This document shows positions 14,569-23,489 of a stretch of DNA of 64,000 nucleotides, piece after piece. The notes beneath the pieces were generated by a model. It searched no databases and was not told where the DNA came from. It was given only the letters and a program-made list of their open reading frames with translations. Numbering within the stretch: the stretch's first letter is position 1; the number at the start of each line of letters is the position of its first letter. The stretch comes from Spirochaetia bacterium. Lineage in GTDB: Bacteria; Spirochaetota; Spirochaetia; Sphaerochaetales; Sphaerochaetaceae. The position numbers and the translations under genes were made by a program. The DNA is taken from positions 2,218,784 to 2,282,783 of the forward strand of contig JAKVOU010000001.1 of the NCBI GenBank assembly GCA_022482625.1. The letters are read 5' to 3'.

Positions 14569-15400
14569 ATGAAGAAAAGTGTGGTTGCCATTGTAGTGGC
14601 ATTGTTTGCCAGTGCAGCCTTGTTTGCCAATGGTGCGGCAGAAACCAGCCCTTCTGCTGCTGGTGCAACGACTGGACCTACGGAGCTTAAGGTCGGTGCG
14701 ACGCCATTGCCGCATGCTGCATTGTTGAATTTGGTCAAGGACCAGCTGGCTCAGGAAGGAGTCAACCTGAAAGTCATTGAATTTACTGATTATGTTACGC
14801 CGAACGAAGCTTTGGCAAGTGGAGAGCTGGATGCAAATTATTTCCAGCATTTGCCGTATCTTGAGACTTATAACAGGGAACATGGGACAAACCTTGTCAG
14901 TGCAGGAGGTATTCATATTGAGCCGCTTGCTCTTTATTCGAAGAAATTCAAATCTCTTGATACCCTTCCTGACGGGGCAAGTATTGCAATTCCCAATGAT
15001 CCTACCAATGAAGGCAGGGCTTTGCTGCTTCTGCAGAGTGCCGGTTTGGTCAAGCTCAAGGACAACGCAGGATTGGAAGCAACTCCGTTTGATATAGCAA
15101 CTAATCCGAAGAAACTGAAATTTCAAGGAAATTGAAGCAGCTTCTTTACCCAGGGTATTGCCTGATGTCGATGCTGCAGTCATCAACGGAAATTATGCAA
15201 TTCCTGCAGGTTTGGTGGCAACCCGTGATGGTTTGTACGTAGAAGGTGCTGACAGTCCATATGTCAATGTTGTAGCCGTACAGAAAGGCCATGAAAAAGA
15301 CCCCGCCATCGTCAAGCTTGTAGCAGCGCTTCACAGCCAGATTGTAGTTGATTGGGTAGCCAAACAATATCCGAACGGTGAAGTCGTACTGGTCAAGTAG
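14569..15400 (+). pseudogene. metQ: Methionine-type substrate-binding protein MetQ, frameshifted as read
   Basis: Extracytoplasmic binding protein of the NlpA/MetQ family. The signal peptide (MKKSVVAIVVALFASAALFA, then NGAAE) is of the spirochaetal style. The mature part shows KVGATPLPHAALL, DYVTPNEAL, DANYFQH and IAIPNDPTNEGRAL. The frame stops at 15135 because of one extra base in TTT (15121-15123); after removing it the protein runs on as FKEIEAASLPRVLPDVDAAV and ends at 15400, giving a normal 276 residues. AGGAGA precedes the ATG. A T-run terminator follows. Confidence 0.9.
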
Positions 15401-15423
15401 CAAATCTGTCATGTTATGCGATT

Positions 15424-15452
15424 CCCCTGGTTGTACCGGGGGGATTTTTTTT
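15424..15452 (+). terminator. Terminator after metQ
   Basis: CCCCTGGT (15424-15431) pairs with ACCGGGGG (15435-15442) with one wobble, followed two bases later by eight T. Confidence 0.85.
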
Positions 15453-15471
15453 AGTTGTCCCAGATGGTATC

Positions 15472-16665
15472 ATGGATGGCATGGAAATCATGTCTGTTGT
15501 CTTTTTCTGTATCATATTGTTGATCTTGATCCTTGTGGTCCGGCTTTCTTTGCGCGGGAAGAGCCATGAAGAAATCCAGCTCCTTCTGAAGGAAAATTCC
15601 CAGACGAGGACAGAACTCCGTCAGATGCTTGAATCCCAACGTACAGCCCTTGCTACACAGGTAAGTGATTTGGAAAATCGTCTTTCTGGTACCCTTGTAC
15701 AGGTAGAAGGAAAGAATGACAAACTTGCTGATACTGTTGCCTTGCAGCTTGAAAAAATCCGCATTGACAACCAGACGCAATTGGATGAAATGCGCAGGAC
15801 TGTCGATGCCAGATTGACTACCACTCTTGATTCCCGGTTAGGTGAATCATTCAAGATCGTCAGTAACCAACTGGAAGTGGTCAACCGTTCCTTGAAAGAA
15901 ATGCAGAGCTTGGCCGATGGCGTGGGCGATCTGTCCCGGTTGCTCGGAAATATCAAAACCAGAGGTAGCTGGGGAGAACTCCAGGCACAGAATCTGCTTG
16001 ATGAGGTTTTTGTTTCTACGCAGTATGAAAAAAACGTAGAAACAAGGAAAGGCAGTGGGCAACGTGTTGAATTTGCCCTGAAACTTCCCGGAGAAAAGGA
16101 TATACCTGTTTATCTTCCTATTGATGCCAAATTTCCAAGGGAAGATTACGAAAGGCTACAGCAGTCGTTGGAAACAGGCGATCAGGAGGGTTGCCGTGTT
16201 GCCAGGGTCGCTCTTGCAAGACGTATGAAGGAAGAAGCGAAAAAAATCAACGGCAAATATCTTGACCCTCCTGCTACTACGGATTTTGCAATAATGTATC
16301 TACCTATAGAAGGCCTTTATGCCGAAGTGCTGAATATCCCGGGATTGGTTGATGACCTGCAGAGGGATTTCAAAGTCGTACCAAGTGGCCCTACTACTTT
16401 TCTGGCTCTGTTGAATAGCCTGCAGATGGGATTCCGTACCTTGGCCATAGAAAAACGCAGTGAAGAAGTCTGGAAGGTACTTTCTTCGGTCAAGAGTGAA
16501 TTCTCCAAGTTCGGAGAACAAGTTGAAAAAGTCCAGCAGAAACTTGTTGCAGCGTCCGGAAGTGTTGAACAGCTCGGTAGGAGAACAAGGGTCATGAACA
16601 GTAGGCTGAAGGATGTGGAGCTGCTGGATGAAGCTGGAGACAATGAACCTGCAGAGGTACAGTAA
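15472..16665 (+). CDS. rmuC: RmuC family protein
   Basis: Protein of 397 residues with an N-terminal membrane helix (about 7-24), a long coiled-coil stretch (about 30-150) and the conserved RmuC domain (about 155-360: SWGELQAQNLLDEVF, DAKFPREDYERL). E. coli RmuC limits inversion recombination at repeats; a nuclease-like fold has been proposed. A role in genome stability is therefore inferred. The start is uncertain: ATGs at 15472, 15481 and 15490 are all in frame, and no strong ribosome site separates them. Its promoter should lie close to the metQ terminator. Confidence 0.87.
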   Translation: MDGMEIMSVVFFCIILLILILVVRLSLRGKSHEEIQLLLKENSQTRTELRQMLESQRTALATQVSDLENRLSGTLVQVEGKNDKLADTVALQLEKIRIDNQTQLDEMRRTVDARLTTTLDSRLGESFKIVSNQLEVVNRSLKEMQSLADGVGDLSRLLGNIKTRGSWGELQAQNLLDEVFVSTQYEKNVETRKGSGQRVEFALKLPGEKDIPVYLPIDAKFPREDYERLQQSLETGDQEGCRVARVALARRMKEEAKKINGKYLDPPATTDFAIMYLPIEGLYAEVLNIPGLVDDLQRDFKVVPSGPTTFLALLNSLQMGFRTLAIEKRSEEVWKVLSSVKSEFSKFGEQVEKVQQKLVAASGSVEQLGRRTRVMNSRLKDVELLDEAGDNEPAEVQ

Positions 16666-16803
16666 CGGCTGGATATTGCACAGCCGCCGGTTTTCTGCTA
16701 GAAATATGGATATTGATACAGAGAAAGGAAATCTGATCTGCTAGTAGCTGGCATAGGCTGGCGGCAGGTTTGAACCTGTTCCTATCATATTTCAGAGGTA
16801 GCA

Positions 16804-17829
16804 ATGAATAATGAGATTTGTTTGAAAGGAAGGAGCTATTTGTCCCTGAAGGACTACACGACTGAAGAAATACTTTATCTTCTTGATTTGGCAAAAGAAC
16901 TGAAAGACAAGAAGAAAGGAAAGAAATTCGACAGCAGGTTGAAGGGAAAGCTTCTGAAGGGCAAGAATATCGTACTTATCTTTGACAAGACTTCTACCAG
17001 AACTCGCTGTTCCTTTGAAGTGGCTGCCTATGATGAAGGAGCCCACGTAACTTTTTTGACGAACAGCCAGATGGGCAAAAAAGAATCTATTGAAGATACT
17101 GCAAGGGTACTGGGAAGACTCTATGATGGTATTGAATACAGGGGGTACAGCATGGAGCTGGTCAAGAACCTGTATGTGTATAGCGGTATTCCTGTCTGGA
17201 ATGGCCTTACTGATGATGATCATCCGACCCAAGTCCTGGCGGATTTTCTGACGGCCCATGAACATTGTGGCAAAAAATACTCCAAGATGAAGATGGCCTA
17301 TGTCGGAGACGGAAGAAACAATGTGTCCAATGCTCTGATGATCGGTGCAGCAAAAGTAGGCATGGATTTCAGCATTGCGACTCCGAATGCTTTGCAACCT
17401 GATGCTAGTCTGCTTGCTGAGATGACCGAGGTGGCACAGAAAACCGGATCGACGATTTCGGTAACTGCAGATCCTATGGAAGCCGTCAAGGATGCGGATG
17501 TCATCTATACTGATATCTGGGTTTCAATGGGAGAAGAAGACAAGATGAAGGAAAGGATCAAATTGCTCAAGCCTTATCAAGTAACCATGAAGTTGCTTGA
17601 AGCCAGTGGGAATGAGAAAGTCCTTTTTGAGCATTGCTTGCCTTCTTTCCATGATACAAATACCCAAATTGGAAAAATGGTTGCAGACACGTATGGATTG
17701 AAGGAAATGGAAGTCACCGATGAAGTTTTCCGGTCAAGACATTCCGTAGTCTTTGATGAAGCAGAGAACCGTATGCATACCATCAAAGCTGTCATGGTTG
17801 CAACGATGAGTGACAAACTATACAGATAG
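16804..17829 (+). CDS. argF: Ornithine carbamoyltransferase
   Basis: Joins ornithine and carbamoyl phosphate to make citrulline in arginine synthesis, or runs in reverse in the arginine deiminase route (arcB). 341 residues. Carbamoyl-phosphate motif STRTR at 64-68, HPTQ at 140-143, ornithine-side motif TDIWVSMGE at 236-244 and the catalytic loop HCLPSFHD at 277-284 are all present. AGAGGTA precedes the ATG. No other arginine gene is adjacent, so the direction of use cannot be decided from context. Confidence 0.95.
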   Translation: MNNEICLKGRSYLSLKDYTTEEILYLLDLAKELKDKKKGKKFDSRLKGKLLKGKNIVLIFDKTSTRTRCSFEVAAYDEGAHVTFLTNSQMGKKESIEDTARVLGRLYDGIEYRGYSMELVKNLYVYSGIPVWNGLTDDDHPTQVLADFLTAHEHCGKKYSKMKMAYVGDGRNNVSNALMIGAAKVGMDFSIATPNALQPDASLLAEMTEVAQKTGSTISVTADPMEAVKDADVIYTDIWVSMGEEDKMKERIKLLKPYQVTMKLLEASGNEKVLFEHCLPSFHDTNTQIGKMVADTYGLKEMEVTDEVFRSRHSVVFDEAENRMHTIKAVMVATMSDKLYR

Positions 17830-17840
17830 AAAATTGACTG

Positions 17841-17881
17841 AGGAGGAACGACGGCTTGATGCCGTCTGTTACTCCTGTTTT
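17841..17881. terminator. Convergent terminator between argF and the AraC gene
   Basis: A long interrupted stem: AGGAG, AAC and ACGGC (17841-17855) pair with GCCGT, GTT and CTCCT (17861-17876) around TTGAT. Four T follow on the plus strand. It overlaps the last codon of the converging AraC gene and may work in both directions. Confidence 0.65.
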
Positions 17882-18759
17882 GATAGGATCTGGCTGCTTA
17901 TTTCTCCGATAGGCGAACAATAGGGAGATATTTCTTTCTTTCTGATCTTTTCTTTATAGGTTGTCGGAGAAAAACCAGTGATTCTTTTGAATTCTTTTGC
18001 AAAATAATTGGGAGTTGCGTATCCGACCATCTGGGAGATTTCTTCCACTGAAAGGTTCCTTCCTTCCAGTAGGGATGCAGCTTTGTCCAGTCTGAAAAAA
18101 ATCAAATAATTTTTCGGCGGAATTGAGATGGCATGCTTGAAAATCAGATATAGATGTTTTCGGCTGATGCCGATATTGTCTGCAAGGTTTTCTATTGAGA
18201 CATTTGTTCTGTAGTATATTTCAATGTATTCCAATGCCTTGATGAAAAAATAATTGTCTGAGTATTTTTCCGGATACGTTGTTTTGTAACAGTTGTCAAG
18301 TAACAATGCAAAGATTGCATAAAGGTTTGAGACCATCGTGCAATATCGGTTTGCTGGTTTGTGAGCTGCTGCATTGATTTCCCCGAAATGCATCCTGATT
18401 TTGTGATCTGATGTATCATATGAAATGGGGTAAACAGGCGTTATGCCGCCGCGCAGCAGGTAATGTTCGATCATATAACCGGAAAAACCGACCCAAGAGA
18501 GAGAAAGTGGATTGTCGGCATCAGGAATGATGTTTGTTTCGGAGAGCGGAAAAACAATGAAGATGGTTTCTTCAGAAAGGGGAAAGGAAACTGTGTTTGT
18601 CTTGAGCATGCCCTTTCCCTTGTCTACCATATACAGACCATAATAAGAAAGATTTTTCTTCTGTTCAGTAGAGATGATTGAAGTCCCGCATGTATTCAGG
18701 TTCAGGACCAGATTTATGCGGTCAGGAGCGCTTCTGTAATTTATTTCTTTCCTATCCAT
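17869..18759 (-). CDS. AraC family transcriptional regulator
   Basis: DNA-binding regulator of about 296 residues. The N-terminal part is a cupin-like sensor region; the C-terminal 100 residues hold two helix-turn-helix motifs (NLADNIGISRKHLYLIFKH and VEEISQMVGYATPNYFAKEFKRITGFSPTTYK in pieces), the AraC signature. An upstream start at 18846 is open, but the extra 29 residues are Cys- and Trp-rich and unlike the family, so ATG 18759 is preferred. It lies downstream of the sugar-binding protein gene and probably controls this locus in response to a sugar or polyol. Confidence 0.85.
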   Translation of the reverse strand: MDRKEINYRSAPDRINLVLNLNTCGTSIISTEQKKNLSYYGLYMVDKGKGMLKTNTVSFPLSEETIFIVFPLSETNIIPDADNPLSLSWVGFSGYMIEHYLLRGGITPVYPISYDTSDHKIRMHFGEINAAAHKPANRYCTMVSNLYAIFALLLDNCYKTTYPEKYSDNYFFIKALEYIEIYYRTNVSIENLADNIGISRKHLYLIFKHAISIPPKNYLIFFRLDKAASLLEGRNLSVEEISQMVGYATPNYFAKEFKRITGFSPTTYKEKIRKKEISPYCSPIGEISSQILSKQE

Positions 18760-18922
18760 GGTCGTGCGGCTGTTTCTCCATATCGAAAAGAGGATGCATA
18801 TACAACAACCTGCCTTTCCCCTCATAGAAAGAAAGGCAGTATCCATATATCCAGCATATCACCGGATATCAAAGACTTGAACCGGTAGGTTTGGTTTTTT
18901 GTCCTGTTGTTGGATTATATTT

Positions 18923-19882
18923 CTATTTTGCTTTACTGATCAAAGTCTGTACATTGTTCTTTGTCAGTATATCGATGCCTGAATTGACAGTTTTATCGAC
19001 TGTTTGTCCATTAAGTAATTTGATTGCAGCTTCTACGGCAAGCGTTCCCATTTTATTTGCACGCTGTGCAACATCTGCATAAAGAGTTCCGTCTGCTACT
19101 GCCTGGATACCTTGTTTTTCTCCGTCAAAGCCCATGACCCTAGCTTTGCATCCGGCTTGGATGCAGGCCCTGGCAGCACCGAGTGCCATGTTGTCATTTG
19201 CGCAGAATACAATATCGACATCAGGGGTTTTTTCAAGGATATTCTGCATGGTGTTGAATGCCTTTTCCTTGTCAGAATATCCAGGTTGATACGCAACTAT
19301 CTTATAACCTTTTGCCGTATAGATAGTACTGGCTCCCTTGGCTCTGTCTCCACATGAAGGATTACCTGGTGTTCCTTCCATGATGACGACGTTGGCAGTA
19401 GGTTTGTTCCAATTGTCAATCATGAACTGCGCTCCCTTGCATCCCGCATCATAGTTTGCCGTACCGATGAACGTGTCGTAATCTTTGAAATCATCCGGCA
19501 TGGGTGTATCGATGATGATAACTGGGATGCCGCTTTTCTTTGCTTTCGAGATTACAGTCTTTGCTGTCTTCGGCTGTGATGGAGCGACGATCAAAGCATC
19601 AGGATGCGTGGCCAGTGAGTCTTCAACCATGTTGATCTGCTGTATGATATTGTCTTCCTGTGGTGGAGCGAGTATATCTACTTCTGCTCCTGCCTTTGCC
19701 GCAGCTTCCCTGCATCCGGCAGCTACCTTTTGCCAATGTTCCTCACTCAGTGTCTTCAGCACTACGGCAATGTGTATTTGCTTTTTTGTGTCTGTCTGCT
19801 TGCTTTCTGCTTCTCCGTTGGCAAAAGCAAAGGCAGAAGAGAGCAGTAGCAAAGGCAAAAGCAACCCTATAGTCCTTTTCAT
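18923..19882 (-). CDS. Sugar ABC transporter substrate-binding protein (ribose/PBP1 type)
   Basis: Exported binding protein of 319 residues, periplasmic-binding-protein type 1 (Peripla_BP_4). The signal peptide runs MKRTIGLLLPLLLLSSAFAFA followed by NGEAES. Typical family segments follow: VVLKTLSEEHWQKV, DALIVAPSQP, IPVIIIDTP, FIGTANYDAG, VMGFDG. Such proteins deliver ribose, inositol, xylose or similar to an RbsA/RbsC-type transporter. No ATPase or permease gene adjoins it; upstream sits the IS110 element. GGAGGA lies before the ATG, so it can be translated if transcribed, perhaps from a promoter in or after the IS. Confidence 0.92.
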   Translation of the reverse strand: MKRTIGLLLPLLLLSSAFAFANGEAESKQTDTKKQIHIAVVLKTLSEEHWQKVAAGCREAAAKAGAEVDILAPPQEDNIIQQINMVEDSLATHPDALIVAPSQPKTAKTVISKAKKSGIPVIIIDTPMPDDFKDYDTFIGTANYDAGCKGAQFMIDNWNKPTANVVIMEGTPGNPSCGDRAKGASTIYTAKGYKIVAYQPGYSDKEKAFNTMQNILEKTPDVDIVFCANDNMALGAARACIQAGCKARVMGFDGEKQGIQAVADGTLYADVAQRANKMGTLAVEAAIKLLNGQTVDKTVNSGIDILTKNNVQTLISKAK

Positions 19883-19893
19883 ATTTTCCTCCT

Positions 19894-19910
19894 ATAAAAA
19901 GTCAATAGTT
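19894..19910 (+). repeat. Left arm of a 17-bp inverted repeat flanking the IS110 element
   Basis: ATAAAAAGTCAATAGTT here matches the reverse complement of 21339-21355 at 16 of 17 positions. The left arm is followed by an overlapping small dyad, ATAGTTTC (19905-19912) and GAAACTAT (19917-19924). The repeats may be the halves of a palindromic target site or the element's own ends; I cannot decide. Confidence 0.5.
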
Positions 19911-19963
19911 TCTACGGAAACTATCAAGCTCCGTTTGTTTTCTCCTCATAGGAGACCTTACCT

Positions 19964-21109
19964 TTAGGCCCCTATGACCTCCTCCGCACTCAGTGACCCC
20001 CCGACTTCCCTTACCATCAGGGATTCGTCGAACGGCCTCCTGCTGTTCAGGATCGCAAAGATGACCCTCGCCAGCTTACGCGTCGTGGCTATGATGGACT
20101 TCCCCGACCCCTTCGTTTCCTTCATCCTTCGGTAAGCCACCATCAGCCGCCAGCTGCCCGTCTTCTTGGACAGCCGCAGCATCCCCATCGTCGCCTGTAC
20201 CAGCGCCGTGCGCAGCATCTGCGGCCCGTGCTTCGTTATCCTCCCCAGCAGGACCGTGTCGTTCGAGTTGTGTACCGACGGCACCAGCCCCGCATACGAG
20301 GCAAACTTCCTGAAGTCTCCCCCGAACCGTCCCTGCAGGTCACCCGCATAGGCCGCAATCGTCATCGCCGTGACCGCGCCGATCCCCGGCACCGTCCTGA
20401 GCAGCGCCACGTCCTCGTTCTCCCCGGCCGTCTCGGCCAGCTGCTTCTCCACTGCCTTGATTTGCTCCGCCAGGTCGTCTATAATGCCGAACAGAAGCTT
20501 GAGCGAAGCGGCGGCGGTCTGCGTGAATCCATGGTCTTCGAGATCTTTCAGCAGTCCCTGCCGCTTCCTCTTGCTCTGCAGCTGGCTGTGCCTCGTGTCG
20601 ACCCCGTAGCCGAGCATCATCCCGTGGACCTGGTTCTTCACCTTCACCTGCGTGCTCACCAGGATGCTCCTGGCCTTCAGCAGCCGCCTGGCCTCCTCGC
20701 TCTGCTGGTCGCACAGGTGGCTCTGCGGGAGCATGTCCTTGTACAGGTAGTAGGCCAGCGTCCTCGCGTCGTTCCTGTCGTTCTTGCTCGTGCTCTCGCT
20801 GATGACCTTGAACCTGTTCGTGTTCACCACCGTCACGGCAAAGCCTTCCTTCTCGAACCTGTTCTTGAAGTACCGGGCGTTGCCCGTCGTCTCCACGGCA
20901 AGCCGTACCGGGCAGCCGTATGCCTCCTGCAGGCCATGCAGCCTCGCTGCCAGCTGTCCCAGCCCGTCATGCCCCCTGGTGACGTATGCCTTCTCCTCCA
21001 CGGGCCTTTCCTCGTCTCCGTCCGCAAGGACGCATACCGTCACCTGCGTCTTGTGCAGGTCCACGCCTACGTCCAGCCTCTCCGTCCCTTCTTCCATGCC
21101 GTTTGCCAT
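19964..21109 (-). CDS. IS110 family transposase (bridge-RNA-guided recombinase type)
   Basis: 381 residues. The N-terminal RuvC-like domain carries the DEDD set: D17 (GVDLHK), E73 (AVETTGN), D111 and D114 (KNDRNDA). The C-terminal Transposase_20 domain begins near LLRTVPGIGAVTA and continues through FASYAGLVPS and GRITKHG, the region that holds the catalytic serine in this family. ATG 21109 is chosen since GAGGAGG lies seven bases upstream; an open extension of 28 residues is Arg-rich and lacks a ribosome site. No frameshift or stop is seen, so it looks intact and possibly active. Confidence 0.95.
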   Translation of the reverse strand: MANGMEEGTERLDVGVDLHKTQVTVCVLADGDEERPVEEKAYVTRGHDGLGQLAARLHGLQEAYGCPVRLAVETTGNARYFKNRFEKEGFAVTVVNTNRFKVISESTSKNDRNDARTLAYYLYKDMLPQSHLCDQQSEEARRLLKARSILVSTQVKVKNQVHGMMLGYGVDTRHSQLQSKRKRQGLLKDLEDHGFTQTAAASLKLLFGIIDDLAEQIKAVEKQLAETAGENEDVALLRTVPGIGAVTAMTIAAYAGDLQGRFGGDFRKFASYAGLVPSVHNSNDTVLLGRITKHGPQMLRTALVQATMGMLRLSKKTGSWRLMVAYRRMKETKGSGKSIIATTRKLARVIFAILNSRRPFDESLMVREVGGSLSAEEVIGA

Positions 21110-21338
21110 ATCAGGCCTCCTCGCTTCAGTTTCCGGGCAGGACGGCTTCCGTTCGGTGATTCCTTCCAATCTCCTATCCGGCCTCAGCCGCATCGCTGCG
21201 GCGGACCACTGAGTGATTCGATGTAAACCCTTCCATTCTCCTTTGCGACATCAAGTGCCATTAGATATGCCGGACTTGCATCTCAGCCTTCCTGCCTGTA
21301 CCTTCCAGTATAGACCCTCCAGCTCCTAGGTAATCACC
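21110..21338 (-). ncRNA. Candidate bridge RNA region of the IS110 element
   Basis: In IS110-group elements the non-coding end next to the transposase start encodes a structured RNA that pairs with donor and target DNA. This region has the right place and size. It contains a clear two-part stem: CTCAG and CCGCA pair with TGCGG and CTGAG around a GCGA tetraloop (21183-21213), with a seven-base bulge on one side only, the shape expected of a guide loop. Exact RNA limits and guide bases are not determined. Confidence 0.4.
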
Positions 21339-21355
21339 AACTATTTACTTTTTAT
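21339..21355 (-). repeat. Right arm of the inverted repeat flanking the IS110 element
   Basis: Reads ATAAAAAGTAAATAGTT on the minus strand, one mismatch from the left arm at 19894-19910. It lies between the candidate bridge RNA region and the end of the isomerase gene. Confidence 0.5.
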
Positions 21356-21444
21356 CACTCCTCCTTTTTGCAATACAAACCTTACCTGTTGCCTGAAAGG
21401 CAAGGTTGATATTATTTTATTTCCTTTTGTTGTCTATTGTTGTT

Positions 21445-22233
21445 TTAGCAGTATTTCATAATGGCCCGTACTGCAGATGCTGTGTCGGCCTTAGGGAAAA
21501 GCTCAAATCCCAACCGTCCTCGATAGCCGTTTGCCTCCAGCGTGCTGACTATCGCACCATAGTTGATTTCACCTGTCCCCGGTTCATGTCTGCCTGGGGC
21601 ATCCGCAATATGAATATGCCCGATGGTATCACAGTAGGTACTGATGGTGTCACACAGACAACCTTCATTCAACTGCATGTGGTAGACATCATAGAGAATA
21701 TGCAATTTGTTTGATCCTATAAGCCTGATGATTTCTGCTGCCATCTGAGTATGCTTGAGAAAATTACCAACATGATCGACTTTGACATTAAGGGCTTCTA
21801 GGTTCATTGATATGCCGGAACTTTCGGCAATTTCAGCACATTTCTCCAGCGTTCGGTACATTGAGCAAAGTTTGACGGTATCAGAGAGGTCATCGTAATG
21901 GTTGACCACAAATCCACCTTCTCCCAAAGCATTGGAATGTATAGTTACCGCACTAGCTTTACACTGACAGGCAAAATCGACTGATTGCCTGAGATATTCC
22001 AGGTATTTATCGAAATGTGTAGGATCGACCAAGGAATAGTCAGCATCTCCATTGAAGCCGTTGATTGCAACTCCGGCAGCTTCGGCCAGTTCCTTTAATT
22101 CCTGTGGATTCTTGTTTCTCCAATCCCAGAATTCAATGGCCGCAAATCCATCTTTTGCTGCTGCCGAGAACCTTTTTTCAAAGGGAATTTCCGTATAAAG
22201 GGTATCAATGCATGCACATTTTTCCAGACTCAT
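21445..22233 (-). CDS. Sugar phosphate isomerase/epimerase (hydroxypyruvate isomerase-like TIM barrel)
   Basis: Cytosolic TIM-barrel enzyme of 262 residues of the AP-endonuclease-2/xylose-isomerase-like superfamily. Segments that match the hydroxypyruvate isomerase branch are GFAAIEFWDWRNK, ALNVKVDH, LHILYDVYHMQLNEG, IGHIHIADAPGRHEPGTGEINY and LGFELFP. Glu, Asp and His residues in these segments form the metal site in relatives. Its start overlaps the dehydrogenase stop by four bases, so the two act in one pathway, likely breakdown of a sugar acid or polyol. The substrate is unknown. Confidence 0.85.
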   Translation of the reverse strand: MSLEKCACIDTLYTEIPFEKRFSAAAKDGFAAIEFWDWRNKNPQELKELAEAAGVAINGFNGDADYSLVDPTHFDKYLEYLRQSVDFACQCKASAVTIHSNALGEGGFVVNHYDDLSDTVKLCSMYRTLEKCAEIAESSGISMNLEALNVKVDHVGNFLKHTQMAAEIIRLIGSNKLHILYDVYHMQLNEGCLCDTISTYCDTIGHIHIADAPGRHEPGTGEINYGAIVSTLEANGYRGRLGFELFPKADTASAVRAIMKYC

Positions 22234-23249
22234 TCTTCAACCTCCGATATTTTCACAGGCCTGTGTTCTTTCAGAGACCTGTTTGCAGCTGTAGCCATCA
22301 GTATGGGATAAAGACCTTCTTCCCCTGGGACCGGAACTTCCGTACCATTGATAAGTGCAGTGGCAAAAGCTTTCATTTCTTCTACGAAAGCAGCTGCGTA
22401 ACGATCCCACATGACCGTATATGTATGCTCACACAGTGTCGCTTTTCCTTTGGACACAACTGCCGTATCGGGAAGGTCGTTCGTATCGTATGCCATGCCT
22501 TCCGATCCAAGTACTTCTACCCGTTGGTCATAACCATAGACAGCCTTCCTACTGTTGTCAATTATAGCGATTACGCCATTTTCAAATCTGACCATTGCGG
22601 CGGCAGTATCGACATCTCCCGCTTCTCCAATTGCGGAATCTATCAGTACAGCTCCGTCAGCATAGACTTCCTTTGCTTCGCTTCCTGCTAGGAAACGGGC
22701 CATGTCGAAATCATGGATCATCATATCATAAAAGATTCCTCCGGATGCTTTTACATATTCGATGGCAGGAGGTTCAGGATCCCTTGAGGTAATCCTTATG
22801 ACCTGTACCTTGCCTATCTGCCCTTTTTCCACGATGTCATGGACTGCCCTGTGGTTATGGTCAAATCTTCTGCAGAACCCTATCTGAAGTTTTACTTTTG
22901 CCTTCTCTGCCTCTGCAATGGCTTGCTTGACCTTTTCCAGATCATAGGCTATTGGCTTTTCGCAGAAAATGTTCTTTTTTGCCTTTGCAGCGTCAATAAT
23001 AAACTGTGCATGAGTATCGGTAGATGAACAGATCAGGACTGCATTTATTTCAGGATCATTGAATATGTCTTTAGGATCTTCGGAAATGTTTGGAATTCCG
23101 CATTGTTTGATGAAGCTGCGTGATGTATCAGTAATATATGGGTCTACAACAGTCTTTATGTGCATTGCTGGAATTGAAGATGTAATATTGTGTATATGCA
23201 CTTTTCCAATTCTTCCCGCACCGATTACTCCGATATTTATTTTATTCAT
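22230..23249 (-). CDS. Gfo/Idh/MocA family oxidoreductase (inositol 2-dehydrogenase-like)
   Basis: NAD(P)-dependent dehydrogenase of 339 residues. The Rossmann motif VIGAGRIGKVH is near 8-18, the catalytic-lysine motif CEKPIAYD near 95-102, and a C-terminal substrate domain includes GGIFYDMMIHDFDMARFL (typical of IolG-like enzymes). It oxidises a hydroxyl of a cyclitol or sugar. It is the first gene of the minus-strand set, followed by the isomerase with a four-base overlap. Divergently upstream is the TetR gene with its operator, 250 bases away, so TetR control of this operon is possible but not shown. Confidence 0.88.
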   Translation of the reverse strand: MNKINIGVIGAGRIGKVHIHNITSSIPAMHIKTVVDPYITDTSRSFIKQCGIPNISEDPKDIFNDPEINAVLICSSTDTHAQFIIDAAKAKKNIFCEKPIAYDLEKVKQAIAEAEKAKVKLQIGFCRRFDHNHRAVHDIVEKGQIGKVQVIRITSRDPEPPAIEYVKASGGIFYDMMIHDFDMARFLAGSEAKEVYADGAVLIDSAIGEAGDVDTAAAMVRFENGVIAIIDNSRKAVYGYDQRVEVLGSEGMAYDTNDLPDTAVVSKGKATLCEHTYTVMWDRYAAAFVEEMKAFATALINGTEVPVPGEEGLYPILMATAANRSLKEHRPVKISEVEE

Positions 23250-23489
23250 AAGTTCTTTTTCCTTAAATAATTATTTTTAAATATACTTACTTTGATGATT
23301 CTATGATACCTTAGGAAAACCCTGTTCACAATGCAAAAATGTAGAAATCTTCTTTATTATTTTTAGACAATGGCATGCTTTCTAGGATATTTTTACCTAT
23401 TAGGGAACATTTATATAAGATGATTTTTGGCAATAACCTAAGCAAATGTTTCTTTATGACAAGGAAAAACCGAAAATGATCTTTGGTTT

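Larger units (their letters stand above)
19911..21338 (-). mobile_element. IS110-family insertion sequence
   Basis: A single DEDD transposase gene with about 230 non-coding bases on its 5' side and little on its 3' side, the layout of the IS110 group. Base composition is clearly more GC-rich than the neighbouring sugar genes. The limits given are the space between the flanking inverted repeats; true ends cannot be fixed without an empty site, because IS110 elements lack classic terminal repeats and make almost no target duplication. Confidence 0.75.

Noticed and set aside
20228-21226. Plus-strand frame of 332 codons opposite the IS110 transposase
   Set aside because: Low-complexity Arg/Pro/Leu-rich shadow of a GC-rich gene; the minus strand has the DEDD motifs.
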